Positions 44,526-47,992 of a stretch of 47,992 bases of DNA are shown here, piece after piece (positions within the stretch are counted from its first letter, which is position 1; each line of letters starts with the position of its first letter). A program made the position numbers and the translations under genes. The DNA is taken from assembly GCA_023251835.1 (NCBI GenBank), contig JAHEXZ010000035.1:1-47992 (forward strand), written 5' to 3'. Origin of the DNA: Bacteroidota bacterium. GTDB lineage: Bacteria; Bacteroidota; Bacteroidia; 2-12-FULL-35-15. The notes beneath the pieces were generated by a model. The model was not told the origin of the DNA. It saw only the letters and a list, made by a program, of their open reading frames with translations, and searched no databases.

Positions 44526-44966
44526 ATGTGCGATAAAGTGATGAAGAATATACATAAAAAAATAGTAATTGCTGATGACGATCCTGATGACAGAAATTTA
44601 GCATCAATTGTTTTTAAAGAGCTAAATCTAATACATATAGTAGATTTTGTAACGGATGGACAGGAGCTGATTGACTCTCTTACAAAGAAAGTTAATTCAA
44701 AAAGTGCGCTTCCTGATGTGGTATTATTAGATTTGAATATGCCTAAAAAAGATGGCAGGACAGCTTTAAAGGAAATAAAATCAAATCCCGGCCTGCAACA
44801 TCTGAATGTAATTATATTTTCAACCTCATCTTCAGATGAAGATAAAAAATACACATTAGCCCTTGGTGCTATAAATTATATTATCAAACCTTCAGGATAC
44901 AATGAACTGGTTTCTGTATTCAAATCAATTTGTGAAGAGTTTTTTGTAACCACTTCCATAAATTAA
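44526..44966 (+). CDS. Single-domain response regulator (CheY/Rcp1-like)
   Basis: A 146-aa receiver domain with no output domain. The acidic pocket is A-D-D-D-P-D-D, the phospho-acceptor Asp is in V-L-L-D-L-N-M-P-K-K-D-G, the Thr/Ser switch is in F-S-T-S-S and the Lys is in I-I-K-P-S-G. The N-P-G-L-Q-H-L-N-V-I pattern is typical of Rcp1-type regulators. An alternative start (M6, ATG at 44541) is possible. The preceding 186 bp contains no gene. No histidine kinase is in the window, so its partner lies elsewhere. It could signal by protein contact or act as a phosphate sink. Confidence 0.93.
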   Translation: MCDKVMKNIHKKIVIADDDPDDRNLASIVFKELNLIHIVDFVTDGQELIDSLTKKVNSKSALPDVVLLDLNMPKKDGRTALKEIKSNPGLQHLNVIIFSTSSSDEDKKYTLALGAINYIIKPSGYNELVSVFKSICEEFFVTTSIN

Positions 44967-44998
44967 ACGGGGCGCATCATAGAATGACCGCCCCGTTT
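44965..44998. terminator. Bidirectional intrinsic terminator
   Basis: AAACGGGGCG (44965-44974) pairs perfectly with CGCCCCGTTT (44989-44998) around a 14-nt loop. A-tracts on one side and T-tracts on the other serve both strands. It overlaps the response-regulator stop and lies 22 bp past the stop of the convergent gene. Confidence 0.85.
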
Positions 44999-45020
44999 GG
45001 ATTCGCATAAATAATTTACT

Positions 45021-47972
45021 CTATTTACTGATAATTATTTTTTGTGTATTGCTGTTATTTCCTTGTGTTACTTTTATAAAGTATACACCACTTTGTAAAT
45101 CAGTAACATTTATTTCTGTACTTAGTTCGCTGGTTTTTAAGGTTTTTATAGTTTTACCAAGCACATCGGTGATAGCAATAGCACTACCAGCACTATTACG
45201 GTTTGTATATACCATCAGCTTATCTTTTGCCGGATTTGGGTAAACTCTTAATCCAATATCATTTTTGATTTCACGAATACCTGATGGGATTTCAATTGTA
45301 TTCAATTCAGTATTTGTTACAATTGGTTCATTGTAATCGAAATAAATATAACCTGTGTTTTCCATCTCTGTTCCAGGTGTTAAGCCATTGTTAAGTTTTA
45401 TTTTGAACGTAACATACCCATGGCTGTTCATTTCATCTTGTGTGCTATCTGGCAACATAATGTTATCGAACATAAATTTAATTACACGATTTGGTAAAGT
45501 ATACACCTGCATACGGTGACTTGCATTCAGAATTTCTATACTGTTAATATCTAAATCCGTATCAAGTGTATCCAGCACATAAATGTTGTGTGCGGGGGCT
45601 GTGCCTGTATTCTGGAAGTTAATGGTATACGTTAATGAAGGTTCGTCAGCAGGAATAAAGCCTTGAGCACCAGTACCAGCAGGCAGAACCTCTTTGTTGT
45701 TAGGGTCATAGCTTACACCTATTGCAAAACATTGTGTTATGCTGTTGTTGCTCAAATCAGCATCACCATTGGTTGGAAGAACCATTACAGTGATACATGC
45801 TGTGTCTCCAGCCTGTGCAGAGGTACAGGTCATTGTATTTACTGCATAGTCCCAATAGCTGAAAGTGCCAATATTGTTGATGTCGCTCACATTCCATATA
45901 AGTGAATCGCCTGTAACTGTTGGTATTACAACATCGGGTGTGTTTCCAAATCCCCAGCCGGAAGTGGAATAATCAATACACGCATCTAATACCACTATTA
46001 CCTGGCCAGAAACAGCAGTTGTGGTACAACCTCCATTCAACAAGCCAATGTGTGGCAGAATAGCATCGGCAACACCCGGAAAGAAGCCATTCATCAATGA
46101 TATATGTGTTATTGCGACATCAAAAGCCCCACCACAGGATACACCAAAATTTGAAGTGGCAGTTCCTGCAGTAATAGTAACGGAACTATTACTGCACGTG
46201 ATTGTATAACCTGAATTTAAATAAGCAATTTGTATGGAATATGTTCCTGCGGGAAGGTAATTAAACGCATAATTTCCCTGGTAATCAGTCCATGCCCAGT
46301 ATGTATTGCTTCCCATTGTAACAATCACCGGAACATTTGCTATACCGGCTTCTCCAATATCCTGGGTACAATTATTATTACCGTCACCATAAATAGTACC
46401 GGTTAAACTACCACAGGTGGTGCTGCCAATAGTTACTGATTGAATAATACTATCCATGTAGCATGCATTCGCATCAATTAATTTTAAGAAAACAGTGTAT
46501 ACACCCGGAGCACTATATTGGTGAGAACCGTTTACGTTCTGCCAGGAACCAGAGGTGTTTCCATTGTGTTGAATCTGGATTGATTCGGTAGAGCCATCGC
46601 CCCAGTTAATTACCAATTGGCTGGAATCGTTACCAAAAAGGTTATCAAATCCCACATAAGAATAAAAATTTGCTACATCTGAAGCACAATTTCCCACACT
46701 CATTGAACTGTACTGAAAAGCAATGTATGAAGAGCATGAAGTGCTATTGACCGTTACATGAGTACTGTCACTATAGAAAATGGAATTATCACAGTCTGCT
46801 ATAATTATTATACTGTAATTAAAATCACCGTTGTATGGATATTGATGCGATATGGTTGCTATGGTTGTATTGCTCACCAGTAAGGTATCATTTGACTGGT
46901 TATTATAATTATTTTGCAATATCATTGTATATGTTTCTGAACTGGAAAACCCGCTAACAGTAAAGTCATATACCCCATTTGGTTGAGGCGTTTGTGTGAG
47001 CGTCAGTTGATTTTGCAGAGCGGTAATGGGTGCGGTTATGTTTACGGTAACGGTGTCATAAAAAATTCCATTGGCAGCGAGGTAAAAGGTGTTGCTCCCA
47101 GGGGCAATAGTATTTAAATATACACTTATAGGAATACAAAATGTATCTTGACCACTTTGTACACTTCCTATGTAGTTATATGCAGTATCAAAAATTTCTG
47201 CGAAACCAATACCGGTAGAATCGTAAACACAAAATTGAAGTTCACACCTGTTGTTTATAGTAGCTCCGTTTTGTGGTGAAACAAAAGACATTCCCGTACC
47301 GCCTTGACAGCTCATGACAGTTATATTAACCCATACATTAGATCCATTACAACCATTATTAGGGGTGATGATATAAGAAACATAGCCCGAATTTGGACCA
47401 GTAAGGGTTAATGTTTGAGCGATACTTGAACCAGTACCGGATGAAGCTCCAGTAACACCGGATTGTGAAACAGTCCAGCTATATGTTGTTCCGGTTGTTG
47501 AACTTGAAAAGGCAATAGAAGTAGTATCTCCTGAGCAGATAGTTTGAGAAGAAGGGGTAGCTGTTGCTACCGGGTCAATGTTTACGGTTATTGTATTAGA
47601 ATTTATACTTGTTCCATTTCCATTTTCCGCTCTTACTCTGTAATAATAAGTTTGTGTAGACAAAACTCCAGTTAGATTGAACGTAGTTACATTCCCCACA
47701 ATTGAATCACTAAAACCAGAGACAAAACTAGTAAAAGCTATATCAGTAGATACATCCAAGTAATAATCTGTTGCAGTAAAAACACTATCCCAGTTTGCAT
47801 TAAAGGAAGTGCAGGTAAAATTATCTGCCGCTGTTGCCATAGGTGCATTAGGTACCTGTGCAAACGCCTTGGACAAGCCAATAATACTTAAAAGAAATGC
47901 ATAAAATAATAGCTTTACGCCAAAACCTCGTTTTGACATTGCCGACTCCGGAATAGTAGTTGCTGTTTTCAT
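45021..47972 (-). CDS. Large secreted protein with FN3, Ig/PKD, SdrD-B-like and T9SS type A domains
   Basis: A 983-aa exported protein. The signal peptide ends A-F-A-Q at residue 39; M12 (ATG at 47939) is an alternative start. Domains in order: FN3-like (about 45-132), Ig-like (135-221), an unassigned beta domain (228-320), PKD-like domains (about 320-515, with N-W-G-D-G-S), an SdrD-B-like domain (about 520-612, starting T-G-T-I-Y-G-D-G-N-N-N-C), a DUF11-like part with Y-D-P-N-N-K-E-V (about 620-890), and a type A sorting domain (about 905-983, Y-P-N-P-A-K-D-K). The order is typical of surface-anchored T9SS adhesins. No catalytic motif was seen. It ends 22 bp from the shared terminator. Confidence 0.85.
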   Translation of the reverse strand: MKTATTIPESAMSKRGFGVKLLFYAFLLSIIGLSKAFAQVPNAPMATAADNFTCTSFNANWDSVFTATDYYLDVSTDIAFTSFVSGFSDSIVGNVTTFNLTGVLSTQTYYYRVRAENGNGTSINSNTITVNIDPVATATPSSQTICSGDTTSIAFSSSTTGTTYSWTVSQSGVTGASSGTGSSIAQTLTLTGPNSGYVSYIITPNNGCNGSNVWVNITVMSCQGGTGMSFVSPQNGATINNRCELQFCVYDSTGIGFAEIFDTAYNYIGSVQSGQDTFCIPISVYLNTIAPGSNTFYLAANGIFYDTVTVNITAPITALQNQLTLTQTPQPNGVYDFTVSGFSSSETYTMILQNNYNNQSNDTLLVSNTTIATISHQYPYNGDFNYSIIIIADCDNSIFYSDSTHVTVNSTSCSSYIAFQYSSMSVGNCASDVANFYSYVGFDNLFGNDSSQLVINWGDGSTESIQIQHNGNTSGSWQNVNGSHQYSAPGVYTVFLKLIDANACYMDSIIQSVTIGSTTCGSLTGTIYGDGNNNCTQDIGEAGIANVPVIVTMGSNTYWAWTDYQGNYAFNYLPAGTYSIQIAYLNSGYTITCSNSSVTITAGTATSNFGVSCGGAFDVAITHISLMNGFFPGVADAILPHIGLLNGGCTTTAVSGQVIVVLDACIDYSTSGWGFGNTPDVVIPTVTGDSLIWNVSDINNIGTFSYWDYAVNTMTCTSAQAGDTACITVMVLPTNGDADLSNNSITQCFAIGVSYDPNNKEVLPAGTGAQGFIPADEPSLTYTINFQNTGTAPAHNIYVLDTLDTDLDINSIEILNASHRMQVYTLPNRVIKFMFDNIMLPDSTQDEMNSHGYVTFKIKLNNGLTPGTEMENTGYIYFDYNEPIVTNTELNTIEIPSGIREIKNDIGLRVYPNPAKDKLMVYTNRNSAGSAIAITDVLGKTIKTLKTSELSTEINVTDLQSGVYFIKVTQGNNSNTQKIIISK

Positions 47973-47992
47973 GGTTGCTGGGTTTTACTGTT

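Overview
The window looks like a chromosomal segment of a Bacteroidota bacterium, AT-rich, with no tRNA, rRNA or CRISPR seen. Evidence for the phylum: seven proteins end in type IX secretion (T9SS) C-terminal domains (type A or the gliding-motility type B/CHU_C form), a PorP/SprF-type and a PorE-type T9SS protein are encoded, genes lack Shine-Dalgarno sequences, and housekeeping genes have Bacteroidota-like architectures. By the coordinates given here, the CTD-bearing genes add up to about 19.7 kb, roughly 41% of the window.

Layout. 20-538 is a ferritin. 575-10530 (minus) holds three large secreted T9SS substrates: a clan GH-A-like/Ig-repeat protein, a glycine-rich/7-PKD type B protein and a gingipain-like C25 protease. 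10855-14465 (minus) is nrdB-nrdA (class Ia ribonucleotide reductase) with an inverted pair of GC-rich hairpins between the genes. 14466-15228 is non-coding and carries MITE copy 1. 15229-18495 (minus) holds an AsmA-like protein and RNase HI. 18583-24184 (minus) is a likely operon: PKD type B surface protein, PorP/SprF-like outer-membrane protein, PorE-like TPR/propeller/OmpA protein. 24351-26745 holds an Nfu iron-sulfur carrier and divergent L-aspartate oxidase (nadB, itself an Fe-S-dependent pathway entry). 26771-30583 is a 1270-aa type B secreted protein. 30888-31161 is MITE copy 2, abutting a lipoprotein of the nitrilase superfamily and a small barrel-like protein. 32845-38183 holds RNase R, an ECF sigma factor with a membrane-anchored partner that ends in a T9SS type B domain, and an RluB-type pseudouridine synthase. 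38300-44339 (plus) is a heavy-metal RND efflux operon whose pump is fused to its TolC-like outer-membrane factor. A single-domain response regulator and a seventh T9SS cargo (type A) finish the window.

Most interesting points: (1) a pair of about 270-bp inverted MITE copies with near-perfect TIRs, AT-rich target duplications and a nested 82-bp palindromic repeat; (2) the ECF sigma/anti-sigma-like pair in which the membrane partner carries PKD and CHU_C domains, suggesting sensing of secretion or surface status; (3) 10-bp and 8-bp homopolymeric G tracts inside two surface-protein genes, candidate phase-variation sites; (4) the RND-TolC fusion with an internal signal-peptide-like joint and a His/Asp-rich small protein upstream. 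All functional statements rest on reading the translations; no searches were run.
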